Shown one piece after another: positions 17,151 to 25,197 of a stretch of 41,242 nt of DNA. Within the stretch, counting starts at the first letter, position 1, and each line of letters opens with the position of its first letter. Location: contig CACWRT010000009.1 of assembly GCA_902763365.1 (NCBI GenBank), positions 1 through 41,242 on the forward strand, in the 5' to 3' direction. The position numbers were made by a program, and so were the translations under genes. Source of the DNA: an uncultured Ruminococcus sp. (GTDB taxonomy: Bacteria > Bacillota > Clostridia > Oscillospirales > Acutalibacteraceae). The notes beneath the pieces are model-generated. The model was not told the origin of the DNA and made no database searches. It saw only the letters and a list, made by a program, of their open reading frames with translations.

Positions 17151-17945
17151 TTAACTGAACTGACCGTTATAATCGAATCCGTGATCCATGGGTCCCGAGC
17201 CTTTTCCAAGGTCAAGCATTGCACCCAGCGCGCCCGATATGTAAGCCTTTGCCCTTTCGACTGACTTTTCGATTGTACAGCCTTTTGCAAGATTTGCGGC
17301 AATTGCCGATGAAAGGGTACAGCCTGTTCCATGGGTATTCGGATTATCGATACGCTTCCCCTCGAAGGTTGTAAACATACCGTCACTGCAAAGTATATCC
17401 GTTGCATCGCTTATACTATGACCGCCTTTAACAAGAACTGCCGCATTATATCTTTTGTTTATGATTTCAGCAGCCCTTGTCATACTGTCACGATCGGTTA
17501 TTTCAATTTCTGCAAGAACTTCAGCTTCAGGGATATTAGGTGTTATTACCTTTGCAATCGGGAGAAGCTTTTCTTTAAGCGCCTGCACCGCATCCTCTGC
17601 AATAAGTCTTGCACCGCTGGTAGCAACCATTACGGGATCAACGACGATATTCTCTGCCTTGTAATAAGTCAGTCTTTCGGCAATTATTTCTATAAGCGCC
17701 GTAGACGATACCATCCCGATCTTAACCGCATCGGGTCTGATATCCTCAAAAACTGCGTCGATCTGGTGCCCGAGAAATTCCGGTGAAACCTCGTATACGG
17801 CACGCACACCTGTTGTATTTTGTGCCGTAAGTGCTGTTATGGCACTCATGGCATAAACACCGTTCAGGGTGATCGTTTTTATATCTGCTTGAATACCGGC
17901 GCCTCCGCAGGAATCACTTCCTGCGATTGATAATGCTGTTTTCAT
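17151..17945 (-). CDS. thiD: Hydroxymethylpyrimidine/phosphomethylpyrimidine kinase ThiD
   Basis: The 264-residue ribokinase-fold enzyme phosphorylates HMP-P (and HMP) to HMP diphosphate, the substrate of ThiE. Family motifs: N-terminal ALSIAGSDSCGGAGIQADIK, TALTAQNTTGV, VKIGMVSS, VVDPVMVATSGARL, TPNIPEAEVL, KGGHS, and the anion-hole/catalytic NTHGTGCTLSSAIAANLA. Length is normal. It starts after AAAGGAG. It lies 119 bases ahead of thiC in the same transcript, with a long hairpin between, and 132 bases after an unrelated DUF6630-like gene that interrupts the operon. Confidence 0.97.
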   Translation of the reverse strand: MKTALSIAGSDSCGGAGIQADIKTITLNGVYAMSAITALTAQNTTGVRAVYEVSPEFLGHQIDAVFEDIRPDAVKIGMVSSTALIEIIAERLTYYKAENIVVDPVMVATSGARLIAEDAVQALKEKLLPIAKVITPNIPEAEVLAEIEITDRDSMTRAAEIINKRYNAAVLVKGGHSISDATDILCSDGMFTTFEGKRIDNPNTHGTGCTLSSAIAANLAKGCTIEKSVERAKAYISGALGAMLDLGKGSGPMDHGFDYNGQFS

Positions 17946-18077
17946 TCTATTTTACTCCTTTCACTTTATTAAAGCATTATTTTTATATAGCGACATAAAG
18001 TGGTGTCCCCGATATACCGCTTTGTTTATGCATGAGTCATAATTTAACTGTCTGAATTATATTACGCAGGCAATAAA

Positions 18078-18668
18078 TTATCCGGCTCTGCCTATACGAT
18101 GTCCGACTTTTTCTGCTGATTCTGTCAGTAACGGAAGATTTTCTTTTTTCGTCAAGAAAATCGGATATCCGTCCGCATCTATATCATAAACACAAAGTAC
18201 ATAATTATCCTGCTCAATCATACTGTTGACGTATGTAAAGATTTCGGTAAGCTCATCTTTTCCGTCAAGGTCTTTTTCTGCAACTACAGCAGATATTTTG
18301 TCCCTGCCTTTTAATGCATCAAACTCAGTAAGAAAAATCCCTGCATCATCTTTCCAGTCAAGATAATGAATATAATCGTTGTCCGTCAGTACGTCATGTA
18401 TCAGCCACCATTGTTTGTCCTGTACATCGTTTTTGAAAGCAAATTCAAAATCTATAGGCGGATTATCTATATATCTTTCAAGAATATACTTATCAGGATC
18501 TTTCAAGACCAGATCAGCTTTTTCCAATACATTTTTATCATTATCTGAAATAACGGATGCAATTTTAGTGACTGTTTCAGAAAACACTATCTGTTCGATC
18601 TTATAAAGCGGTTCGGTTTTTTTCGGTTTGATACCAAAAACAGATTTTATTCCATTTATAAAACTCAT
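18078..18668 (-). CDS. DUF6630-like hypothetical protein
   Basis: The 196-residue soluble protein has an N-terminal amphipathic, basic stretch and a body with the pattern VLEKADLVLKDPDKYILER, then QWWLIHDVLTDNDYIHYLDW followed by KDD. It is close to what I recall of the DUF6630 family (conserved W..h..L...Y...LDWKDD). Function unknown; such proteins often sit next to SMI1-type or other accessory genes. The ATG has AGGAG six bases upstream. It is placed inside the thiamine operon between the GNAT gene and thiD, with gaps of 73 and 132 bases, and has no evident link to thiamine, so it looks inserted. Confidence 0.65.
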   Translation of the reverse strand: MSFINGIKSVFGIKPKKTEPLYKIEQIVFSETVTKIASVISDNDKNVLEKADLVLKDPDKYILERYIDNPPIDFEFAFKNDVQDKQWWLIHDVLTDNDYIHYLDWKDDAGIFLTEFDALKGRDKISAVVAEKDLDGKDELTEIFTYVNSMIEQDNYVLCVYDIDADGYPIFLTKKENLPLLTESAEKVGHRIGRAG

Positions 18669-18741
18669 GATAACTCCTCATAACATAACCAAAAACAAAT
18701 GTGATAAAAAATTGTTAACACCTTGATTCAGGCAATAATGA

Positions 18742-19746
18742 TCACATAGTTTCCAAATCAAGCCAATCTTTTTCAATGCTCCGACAATTGCAGCACGAAA
18801 GTGAAATTGTTATCCACTCAAATCCGTCAACCCAGTCATCAGGTTTAAATGAATTATCGTTTGATACACATTCATCTGTAAAATCCTGTTTCCCTTGTGA
18901 AGAAATATCTGCGGTTACTTCAAAGTGATCGCAGCTGCATTTCCCACAGCTGTACTTATTAAATAGTTTAGTACGATCAAGAAAATCCATTTTACATACA
19001 AATCCGTTCCAACCATGTTTTCCGGAATCAAATAACAGCATATCCTTGCCGCAGTTACTGCAAATTAATTTATCGATCTCTCTGTCGTTACTTTCCCATA
19101 CCTCAAAACTTGTATTGCCACAATTACAGAATATACGTCCGGTAACTTTGTATTCTGTATTATCTGTTCCTATCGGAATAAAATTATTTTTCAAATGTGT
19201 TGGTACCGGTAATTCCGTTGTATGATAAAATGATTTTTTATCCGCTGATAATTCAACTACCTTGATTTTTTCACCGAACAGGTTACATATTTGCGGGTTT
19301 TCAATGCTAATCTCTTTAAATCCTGCCGATTTATAGCAATGATACGCGCTTGTGTTGTTTTCAAAAACGCCGATAGTCACTTTTTCTGCTCCTGCAATAG
19401 TAAACGCATAGCGCAGCGCAAGACTTATCATTTCTCTGCCGACTCCGCAGCCGCGTTTTTTATCGTCTATTATAACAAAGCCGATACGAAGGGTATGTAC
19501 ATCACCATTTGTATATCTTAAAATGAAATGCCCGACTATCCCATCATCATCACAGGCAGTCATAGGGTAAAAATTGTCCTCCTCAATACAGTCACCGTTG
19601 CAGTCAAAGTACTTATAATTCATATCATCCTCAGTGATCGGAAAATGATCATATCTGTCGGATGTCCAGAATCTGAAGGTTTTTTCATCCCTGCACCATG
19701 AAAGTATAGTTTCTGAGTCTGTTTTTTTATATGGTCTGAGATACAT
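18742..19746 (-). CDS. GNAT acetyltransferase fused to a cysteine-rich, probably zinc-binding domain
   Basis: Residues 1-165 form a GNAT N-acetyltransferase: RPYKKTDSETILSW at the start, the acetyl-CoA loop KRGCGVGREMI near 95-105, and the C-terminal YHCYKSAGFKEI. Residues 185-334 carry paired cysteines (FCNCGNTSFEVW, ICSNCGKDML, YSCGKCSCDHF, LSCCNCRS) and conserved-looking FDSGKHGWNGFVCKMDFLDR, which suggest two zinc ribbons. I recall this C-terminal domain only in hypothetical proteins. The substrate is unknown. The gene overlaps the thiE 3' end by 20 bases and has GGGGGA before its ATG, so it is translated from the thiamine transcript, but nothing ties it to the pathway. It may have been inserted together with the next gene. 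Confidence 0.8.
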   Translation of the reverse strand: MYLRPYKKTDSETILSWCRDEKTFRFWTSDRYDHFPITEDDMNYKYFDCNGDCIEEDNFYPMTACDDDGIVGHFILRYTNGDVHTLRIGFVIIDDKKRGCGVGREMISLALRYAFTIAGAEKVTIGVFENNTSAYHCYKSAGFKEISIENPQICNLFGEKIKVVELSADKKSFYHTTELPVPTHLKNNFIPIGTDNTEYKVTGRIFCNCGNTSFEVWESNDREIDKLICSNCGKDMLLFDSGKHGWNGFVCKMDFLDRTKLFNKYSCGKCSCDHFEVTADISSQGKQDFTDECVSNDNSFKPDDWVDGFEWITISLSCCNCRSIEKDWLDLETM

Positions 19747-20374
19747 TCAGAAGTCCCCCTATTTTTTGCCTGAGCTTTTCGGCAGCGGATTTTACATCCT
19801 TTTCGGCAAAAATTGCAGATATGACCGCTGCCCCCGATACGCCGCTGTCCTTTATAATATCAATATTATCGAAAGTCAGACCGCCTATTGCAACAACAGG
19901 AATTGTTACTGCCCTTGTTATTTCTTTCAGAGTTTCAACGGTCATCGGCTTTGCATTTTTCTTTGTGGGAGATGTAAACAAAGCTCCGCAGCCCAGATAA
20001 TCTGCGCCCTGCTCCCGGGCATTTTTAGCCTGCTCAGGTGTTTTTGCGGTTGCGCCAATAATAAAGCTTTCTCCTGCAAGCCTGCGTATTTCGGAAACAT
20101 TCATATCATCAGCGCCAACATGAACACCGTCTGCGCCGCTGTCAATTGCCGCCTGAACATTGTCATTAATTATAAGAGGAACACCGTATTTTTCGCAAAT
20201 CCGCTTTACCTTTACCGCTTTTTCGGTAAGCTCAGGAGTAGTAAGCTCCTTTTCTCTGAGCTGTAAAACAGTAACTCCGCCTTTGAGCGAATTTTCAATC
20301 TCCGTATAAAAATCCCTGCCGCCTAAACTTTTGCTGTCCGTTATGGCATAAAGCAAAAGATCAATTTTGTTCAT
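19727..20374 (-). CDS. thiE: Thiamine-phosphate synthase ThiE
   Basis: The 215-residue TIM-barrel enzyme couples HMP diphosphate to the carboxythiazole phosphate to give thiamine phosphate. Typical motifs: LLLYAITD, VLQLREKELT, PLIINDNVQAAIDSGADGVH, VGADDM, IIGATAKTPEQA, ADYLGCGALFTSPTKKNA, IPVVAIGGLTFDNI, GVSGAAVISAI. All active-site segments are present. The start overlaps the end of the tenI-like gene (ATGA) and has GAGGTGACAG upstream, so translation is coupled. The last residues (LLNVSQTI) overlap the start of the GNAT gene and may have been altered when that gene came in. Confidence 0.97.
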   Translation of the reverse strand: MNKIDLLLYAITDSKSLGGRDFYTEIENSLKGGVTVLQLREKELTTPELTEKAVKVKRICEKYGVPLIINDNVQAAIDSGADGVHVGADDMNVSEIRRLAGESFIIGATAKTPEQAKNAREQGADYLGCGALFTSPTKKNAKPMTVETLKEITRAVTIPVVAIGGLTFDNIDIIKDSGVSGAAVISAIFAEKDVKSAAEKLRQKIGGLLNVSQTI

Positions 20375-20988
20375 GATATACTGTCACCTCGCTTTAATAT
20401 TCTCAGACTATCCAAAAGCTCCGAAGGTTCCTCCGCTCTCATAAAACCGCTCATGATACAGATACCGTCAGCGCCTGCCGAAATAACTTCGCCGGCATTT
20501 ACCGGGCTTATACCGCCTATTGCAAAAACAGGAATACCGACGCTTTTCTTTACCTCGCTTAGAAAGCCAAGTCCTCTGCCCCTGAGTCCCGCCTTGCAGT
20601 CAGTTTCAAAAATATGTCCTGCTGTGATATAAGAAGCACCGAGTTTTTCGGCTTCCATAGCTTCTTCCTTACTGTGGCAGGAAACGCCTATAACGGAAAA
20701 AAACTGTTTTTCCTCATCCGTCATCTGACGCATCATAAAAAGCGGAATATGTACACGCCTTATTCCAAGACGGATTGCTGCTTTATAATAAAAGTGCATC
20801 GTAAAAGCGACCTTGTATTCACTGCATATATTCATTACTTTTTCTGCAAGACATACATAGTCATCCTCGCCCAGGTCTTTTTCTCTGAGCACTATACTGT
20901 CCGGCGCTGCGGCAGCAGTTTTTGTTATATGCACAAGGAAGTCTTCGCTGCACAGATGTCTGTTTGTTATGCAGATAACTTTAAACAT
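20371..20988 (-). CDS. ThiE-like/TenI-like protein
   Basis: This second ThiE-superfamily protein has about 205 residues and begins MFKVICITNRHLC. It has the same barrel pattern as ThiE (DSIVLREKDLGEDDYVCLAE, RVHIPLFMM, VIGVSCHSKEEA, SYITAGHIFETDC, GIPVFAIGGISPVNAGEVI, GADGICIMSG). It lacks several residues that bind HMP diphosphate in ThiE (no IINDN, HIP instead of HVG). TenI-type proteins act as thiazole tautomerases, converting the ThiG product for ThiE, so that role is likely. The frame also allows an ATG at 21000, four codons earlier; neither has a strong ribosome-binding site, and the gene overlaps the thiH end, so it is translated by coupling. Confidence 0.85.
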   Translation of the reverse strand: MFKVICITNRHLCSEDFLVHITKTAAAAPDSIVLREKDLGEDDYVCLAEKVMNICSEYKVAFTMHFYYKAAIRLGIRRVHIPLFMMRQMTDEEKQFFSVIGVSCHSKEEAMEAEKLGASYITAGHIFETDCKAGLRGRGLGFLSEVKKSVGIPVFAIGGISPVNAGEVISAGADGICIMSGFMRAEEPSELLDSLRILKRGDSIS

Positions 20989-22234
20989 AAATATAGTCAT
21001 TCAGAACGGGCTGGAGTCCTTCCTCAGACATATCCTTATACATACTATCAAAGCTTCTGCTGTCGTTTATCTCAAACTGTTCGTCACCCTCAGCACCGTC
21101 CGACTCCTTTCCGCTGTATTTGCTTTCATGGTCGCCTATACCTGTTGAAACACCGGCGGAAATTTTTGTTGCCGCTATTTTAACGATACCGTCACGGAAA
21201 GACTTACTTTCTCTCGAAGATACGGTTATCCCCACAAAAGGCATGAAAATACGATATGCGCAGATCACCTGACAAAGCTCCGTTTCATGCACATCAAGAG
21301 GATTGATCTTCTCATTATTGATGATGGGACGAAGTCTCGGGCAGGACAGTGACATTTCCGCATGAGGATATTTTCTCTGGAGATAGTACACATGAAGAGC
21401 GCTTGCAAGTGCATCCTTTCTGAAATCCGAAAGACCGAGCAGCGCAGAAAAGGCAACACCTCTCATACCGCCCATAAGTGCTCGTTCCTGAGCGTCAAAT
21501 CGGTATGGCCATACACGCTTGTGACCCATAAGATGAAGTGTTTCGTATTTGTCGGTATCATATGTTTCCTGAAAAACCGTGACATAATCTGCGCCGCATT
21601 CATGCAGATAACGGTATTCGTCTGTATTCACGGGATATATCTCCAGTCCCACCATACGGAAGTATTTTCTTGCAAGCTTACAGGCTTCGCCTATATATTC
21701 AACGCTGCTTTTAGCCCTGCTTTCGCCTGTCAGGATAAGTATTTCCTCCATACCCGAATCGGCGATTATTTTCATTTCCCTGTCTATCTGCTCCATATTG
21801 AGCTTCATTCTTCTTATATCGTTATAGCAATTGAAACCGCAGTAAACGCAGTAATTTTCGCAGTAATTTGCAATATAAAGAGGTGTGAACAGATAAACAG
21901 TATTGCCGAAATGTTTTCCTGTTTCAGTCCTTGCTCTTTGCGCCATGCGTTCAAGATATGGTGCGGCAGCAGGTGACAAAAGCGCTTTGAAATCTTCAAT
22001 GCTGCAAGTTTCATGTTCCAATGCTGCAACAACATCACGGGCAGTATATTTGCTGTAATCATACTCTTTTACCTGTGACATGACCTTTTCGCAGATATCG
22101 GATTTTATTATTTCCATTCCTTCCATATATTCCATATGATTTGTACGGAATGAGGGGTCATTTTCAAGCTTGTGTTTTTTTTCAAGGGCAGCGGCAGATA
22201 GTTTATCACTGTCTACAAAAAAGCTGTTTTCCAT
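20981..22234 (-). CDS. thiH: 2-Iminoacetate synthase ThiH
   Basis: The 417-residue radical-SAM enzyme cleaves tyrosine to give dehydroglycine (2-iminoacetate) for the thiazole ring. The iron-sulfur motif is CENYCVYCGF (CxxxCxxC), preceded by TVYLFTPLYIANY. Other family stretches are EEILILTGESRAKSSVEYI, VGLEIYPVNTDEYRYLHECG, YVTVFQETYDTDKYETLHL, and MRGVAFSALLGLSDFRKDA near the binding pocket. It replaces the oxygen-dependent ThiO route, in keeping with anaerobic life. The ATG has GAGGTG upstream and lies 9 bases after the thiG stop; its end overlaps the tenI-like gene. Confidence 0.97.
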   Translation of the reverse strand: MENSFFVDSDKLSAAALEKKHKLENDPSFRTNHMEYMEGMEIIKSDICEKVMSQVKEYDYSKYTARDVVAALEHETCSIEDFKALLSPAAAPYLERMAQRARTETGKHFGNTVYLFTPLYIANYCENYCVYCGFNCYNDIRRMKLNMEQIDREMKIIADSGMEEILILTGESRAKSSVEYIGEACKLARKYFRMVGLEIYPVNTDEYRYLHECGADYVTVFQETYDTDKYETLHLMGHKRVWPYRFDAQERALMGGMRGVAFSALLGLSDFRKDALASALHVYYLQRKYPHAEMSLSCPRLRPIINNEKINPLDVHETELCQVICAYRIFMPFVGITVSSRESKSFRDGIVKIAATKISAGVSTGIGDHESKYSGKESDGAEGDEQFEINDSRSFDSMYKDMSEEGLQPVLNDYIYV

Positions 22235-22243
22235 ATTCGCACC

Positions 22244-23014
22244 TCAGTTTCTCAGAAATCCTGTAAGCGGATCGGAAGCAGACGCACCTCTCGTAAGAAC
22301 ACGGCCCGGCTTTGCAAGATAAGCCATTCTTCCTGCCTCTATAGCAGCCTTGAAAGCCGCAGCCATAAGCGGAAGATCACCTGCTGTAGCCAGAGCTGTG
22401 TTAGCCATAATAGCGGCAGCGCCCATTTCCATAGCTTCACAAGCCTGTGAAGGTCTGCCTATACCTGCGTCAACGATAACAGGCAATTCTATTTCATCAA
22501 TAAGTATCTGAATAAATTCTTTTGTGGCAAGTCCCTTGTTCGAACCTATGGGCGAAGCAAGTGGCATTACTGCACTTGCGCCTGCATTAACAAGATCTCT
22601 TGCGCTGTAAAGATCAGGGTACATATACGGCAGCACAACAAAACCGTCTTTTGCAAGTATTTCGGTTGCCTTAACAGTTTCGTTATTATCGGGCAGCAAA
22701 TACTTGCTGTCCCTCATTATTTCCACCTTGACAAAATCGCCGCAGCCCAGTTCTCTTGCCAGTCTTGCTATGCGTACAGCTTCCTCTGCATTTCTTGCAC
22801 CCGATGTATTCGGCAGAAGTGTTACACCCTCGGGTATATAGTCAAGGATATTTTCATGTTCTTTTGTATTTGCCCTGCGCACCGCAAGAGTAATGATCTG
22901 TGCGCCTGCATCCCGTACTGCTGCTTCGATCAGGGAAAGCGAATACTTTCCCGAACCAAGAATAAACCTTGAAGAGAATTCCTTTCCTCCAAGAACCAGC
23001 TTATCATTATTCAT
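22244..23014 (-). CDS. thiG: Thiazole synthase ThiG
   Basis: The 256-residue TIM-barrel enzyme condenses deoxyxylulose 5-phosphate, iminoacetate and the ThiS thiocarboxylate into the thiazole. The Schiff-base lysine is Lys96 in [10 protein letters not shown]. Other motifs: [83 protein letters not shown] and the C-terminal [13 protein letters not shown] chose the ATG at 23014 ([10 protein letters not shown]), preceded by AAAGGTTGG, over a start three codons earlier. A 170-base gap with heptamer repeats separates it from the rhodanese gene. Confidence 0.97.
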   Translation of the reverse strand: MNNDKLVLGGKEFSSRFILGSGKYSLSLIEAAVRDAGAQIITLAVRRANTKEHENILDYIPEGVTLLPNTSGARNAEEAVRIARLARELGCGDFVKVEIMRDSKYLLPDNNETVKATEILAKDGFVVLPYMYPDLYSARDLVNAGASAVMPLASPIGSNKGLATKEFIQILIDEIELPVIVDAGIGRPSQACEAMEMGAAAIMANTALATAGDLPLMAAAFKAAIEAGRMAYLAKPGRVLTRGASASDPLTGFLRN

Positions 23015-23137
23015 ATCAACCAACCTTTCTTAAATAATGTGGAATTTGGAAAGTGGAATGTAGAATTATATGGCGATTTATATTTTTTCCTTTTCTGAAA
23101 TTTTTAGCAGACAACGCTTTTCCATGATACCGTTATC

Positions 23138-23166
23138 CATAATTCCTAACTCCTAACTCCTGATTC
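23138..23166. repeat. Degenerate heptanucleotide tandem repeat (thiG upstream)
   Basis: Four consecutive 7-base units are CATAATT, CCTAACT, CCTAACT and CCTGATT, followed by C. The repeat sits in the gap between thiG and the rhodanese gene. Other copies of the same period are near 17029, 27326, 30107, 30309, 36994 and 37691. Confidence 0.7.
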
Positions 23167-23184
23167 CACTTTCAACATTACAAA

Positions 23185-23466
23185 TTAAACTGAAGTGATC
23201 CATTTCCTGTATCCGCCCGTAAGGTCTGCTACATTATAGCCGTTGTCACTCAGGAGTTCGGCAATTTCCCCGCTGTAGTCACCTTTCTGACAGAAAAGAA
23301 CTATGCGTTTATTTTTCGGGAGAGAATACAGTTTTTCTATTTCTTCCATAGGAATATTTACAGCTTCAGGCAAAGAACCGAAGCTACAGACAGTTTTATC
23401 TCTGAGATCAATCAGAATATCATTTTCTGTTTTTATATATTTCTCAATTGAAATTTTTTCTATCAT
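23185..23466 (-). CDS. Rhodanese-domain protein, probable sulfur donor for ThiS
   Basis: This 93-residue single rhodanese domain starts with the substrate-side ILIDLRDKTVCSFGSLPEAV and NIPMEEIEKL. The active-site cysteine is Cys59 in IVLFCQKGDYSGEIAELL, and the domain ends with NVADLTGGYRKWI. Rhodaneses carry sulfane sulfur as a cysteine persulfide. In other bacteria the rhodanese domain of ThiI serves thiazole synthesis; here a free-standing copy overlaps the thiF stop by four bases, so donation of sulfur to the ThiS adenylate is the obvious role. Translation is coupled to thiF. The exact partner (cysteine desulfurase) is not in the window. Confidence 0.88.
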   Translation of the reverse strand: MIEKISIEKYIKTENDILIDLRDKTVCSFGSLPEAVNIPMEEIEKLYSLPKNKRIVLFCQKGDYSGEIAELLSDNGYNVADLTGGYRKWITSV

Positions 23467-24287
23467 ACATCATCACCGCCGTTATTACAAGATTGTATAA
23501 AATAATCTCTGCTGTTTTCAGCAAGATTTTTTATCGACGGGGATCCTCCGCATACTGCACAATCCGGATCAGCGCCCGGCATTGAATGAACACGCACATT
23601 CATTGTAAGTCCGTCAAACGAAAAAATTCTTCCGCACAAAAGATCGCCGACCCCCGTCAGATACTTTACAGCCTCGAGAGCCTGAACACTTCCCAGCACA
23701 CCCACAGCCGCACCGATCACACCTGCATCTTTGCAGGTAACAGCGTCATGAGGCACACCACCCATAAGGCATCGCAGACACGGGCCTTTTTTTGGAATAT
23801 AAGTCATAGCCTGTCCCTCAAAGCGTACCACACCTGCATGAGAATAAGGTTTTTCAGCAATTACGCAGGCATCGTTTATAAGAAATTTTGTTTCAAAGCG
23901 GTCAGTACAGTCAAGAATAAAATCGTACTCAGAAATAATGTCTGTTATATTATCAGGAGTCAGAGCGAAGTCATATAGCCTTATAATTATATTCGGATCA
24001 ATAGCTTTTACAGCTATTTCAGCAGATCTTGTTTTAGGCATACCCACATTTTCCGTTTTATGTATTATCTGTCTTTGCAGATTAGACAGATCAACTGCGT
24101 CAAAATCGGCTATGCCAAGACTGCCGACTCCTGCCGCCGCAAGATAGAGTATTGCAGACGAACCCAGTCCCCCCGCGCCTATCACAAGTACTTTTGAGGA
24201 GAGAAGTTTTTTCTGTCCTCTTACACCTATTTCTTTAAGTGAAAAATGCCTTGCATATCTTTTTGCCTGCTGTTCGCTTATAGCCAA
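23463..24287 (-). CDS. thiF: ThiS adenylyltransferase ThiF (HesA/MoeB/ThiF family)
   Basis: The 274-residue E1-like enzyme activates the C-terminal glycine of ThiS with ATP. Visible motifs: RYARHFSLKEIGVRGQKKLL, the nucleotide loop GAGGLGSSAILYLAAAG, the acidic DFDAVDLSNLQRQIIH, DCTDRFETKFLINDAC, and two zinc CxxC pairs (PCLRCLMGG and PDCAVCGG). All functional blocks are present and the length is normal. The start lies one base after the thiS stop region, and the end overlaps the rhodanese start (ATGA), so the three sulfur-transfer genes are translated together. Confidence 0.96.
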   Translation of the reverse strand: MAISEQQAKRYARHFSLKEIGVRGQKKLLSSKVLVIGAGGLGSSAILYLAAAGVGSLGIADFDAVDLSNLQRQIIHKTENVGMPKTRSAEIAVKAIDPNIIIRLYDFALTPDNITDIISEYDFILDCTDRFETKFLINDACVIAEKPYSHAGVVRFEGQAMTYIPKKGPCLRCLMGGVPHDAVTCKDAGVIGAAVGVLGSVQALEAVKYLTGVGDLLCGRIFSFDGLTMNVRVHSMPGADPDCAVCGGSPSIKNLAENSRDYFIQSCNNGGDDV

Positions 24288-24288
24288 A

Positions 24289-24483
24289 TCAACCGCCCCC
24301 TACAAAGCCGACTATTTCAACCGTATCTCCGTCGTTAAGAATAGTTGAGTCATATTTTGATTTGGGCACGATATCGCCGTTTATCTCAACTGCAATACGG
24401 CTGCGGTTGTAATCTGTCTGTGAGATATATTCTTCGACTGTTTTCCCGTCTGCATCCGTTTTTGTTCCGTTAATCAAGACCAT
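24289..24483 (-). CDS. thiS: Sulfur carrier protein ThiS
   Basis: This 64-residue ubiquitin-like protein is the sulfur carrier for thiazole synthesis. It has the pattern [53 protein letters not shown]. The C-terminal Gly-Gly is adenylated by ThiF and then becomes a thiocarboxylate used by ThiG. It is the first gene of the operon, right behind the TPP riboswitch terminator, and its strong ribosome-binding site (GGGGAGGG, 24492-24499) starts where the terminator T-run ends. Confidence 0.96.
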   Translation of the reverse strand: MVLINGTKTDADGKTVEEYISQTDYNRSRIAVEINGDIVPKSKYDSTILNDGDTVEIVGFVGGG

Positions 24484-24495
24484 TTTTTTCCCTCC

Positions 24496-24532
24496 CCAAA
24501 AAATAAGAAGTTACCCATATCAGGAAAACTTC
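24496..24532 (-). terminator. Terminator of the TPP riboswitch expression platform
   Basis: GAAGTT (24532-24527) pairs with AACTTC (24512-24507) on the minus strand, followed by TTATTTTTTGG. It lies between the TPP aptamer and the thiS ribosome-binding site, so ligand binding would favour termination. Confidence 0.8.
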
Positions 24533-24546
24533 TCGTAATCATAAGA

Positions 24547-24630
24547 TATTTTCCCTACGTTGGCATTATCCAAATCAGGTAATGGGTCGAAGGTCACACC
24601 TTCCTCTCAGCCTGTCTGCAAGCTCCCCTT
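24547..24630 (-). ncRNA. TPP riboswitch (THI element)
   Basis: The minus strand shows the conserved thiamine pyrophosphate aptamer: GGGGAGC at the 5' end (24628-24622), GGCTGAGAGGAAGG with CTGAGA at 24610-24605, ACCTTCGACCC, and then ACCTGATTTGGATAATGCC, AACGTAGGGAA. It controls thiS through at least the tenI-like and thiE genes, and probably thiD-thiC, by transcription attenuation with the adjacent terminator. Thiamine made by this operon thus shuts it off. Confidence 0.97.
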
Positions 24631-24642
24631 TTTTCATTTTAA

Positions 24643-24671
24643 ATTTTAACACATCCCATTCCTACTGTCAA
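24643..24671 (-). promoter_or_regulatory. Promoter of the thiamine operon
   Basis: On the minus strand TTGACA (24671-24666) and TAAAAT (24648-24643) are 17 bases apart. The start point would fall a few bases before the TPP aptamer. Confidence 0.8.
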
Positions 24672-24722
24672 GTTATTACCCACATAATTACAGCGCTCGC
24701 CTGAGACAGTTCTGTTTAAAAT

Positions 24723-24766
24723 GCAGGGCTCCTCGCCCTGCACCTCGCAAGGGGCTGAGCCCCTTG
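24723..24766. repeat. GC-rich double hairpin repeat
   Basis: GCAGGGC/GCCCTGC (24723-24729 and 24735-24741) and CAAGGGGC/GCCCCTTG (24748-24755 and 24759-24766) form two adjacent perfect hairpins. Similar GGGGCTccGCCCC and CAAAGGCTCTGCCTTTG hairpins lie at 40865-40930. It shares the intergenic region 24672-25197 with repeat copy A. Confidence 0.6.
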
Positions 24767-24864
24767 ACCCGCAAAATATTATCATTTTTTCATATTACTG
24801 ACTTTAGTGCACATATGGAAGGTAATAAAATAAGGAAGGCGAATGAAGCGGCAAAAGAGAAAGT

Positions 24865-24979
24865 GCAAAAGTTTCGCAGGGGCCTTTTCAAAGGCTTGCA
24901 GGGTCCGGGGGCATAAGTGACGCTCCAAAAGCCCGTAGGGCGATTGGCCGGCGGAAGTTATGCGTAGTGAAACGAAACA
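24865..24979 (+). repeat. Dispersed intergenic repeat of about 110 bp, copy A
   Basis: Copy A begins GCAAAAGTTTCGC, contains CCTTTTCAAAGG, GGCATAAGTGACGC, AGCCCGTAGGGCGATTGGC and ends GCGTAGTGAAACGAA. The same order of blocks occurs inverted at 34373-34482 with roughly 85 percent identity by eye, and a partial copy is at 40931-40969. It lies between the thi promoter and rodA and encodes no credible protein. Confidence 0.8.
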
Positions 24980-25067
24980 GGTCTCCAAATCTTTCGTCAA
25001 TGTCTTAGGTTAACAGCATTGCTCCGAGCGGGCGGGACAGATATAAGGGAAGAATTTTCACCGACAC

Positions 25068-25096
25068 TTGAATACGGTGCATATTTATTATATAAT
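25068..25096 (+). promoter_or_regulatory. Promoter of rodA
   Basis: TTGAAT (25068-25073) and TATAAT (25091-25096) are separated by 17 bases, about 95 bases before the rodA start. Confidence 0.75.
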
Positions 25097-25197
25097 AGTA
25101 GGTGTATGAACATCAATAAGAAAACATCAGGAAAAGACGCGGTAATTAAAGCTGAGGCAGCTTGAGAGTCCGTGGTTATTTCTTATATCGGGAGGCG

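Noticed and set aside
23138..23166. CRISPR-like repeats
   Set aside because: The units are 7 bases long and contiguous, with no spacers of unique sequence.
24782..25000. A 72-residue minus-strand frame upstream of rodA
   Set aside because: It lies in repeat copy A with no ribosome-binding site and no recognisable protein pattern.
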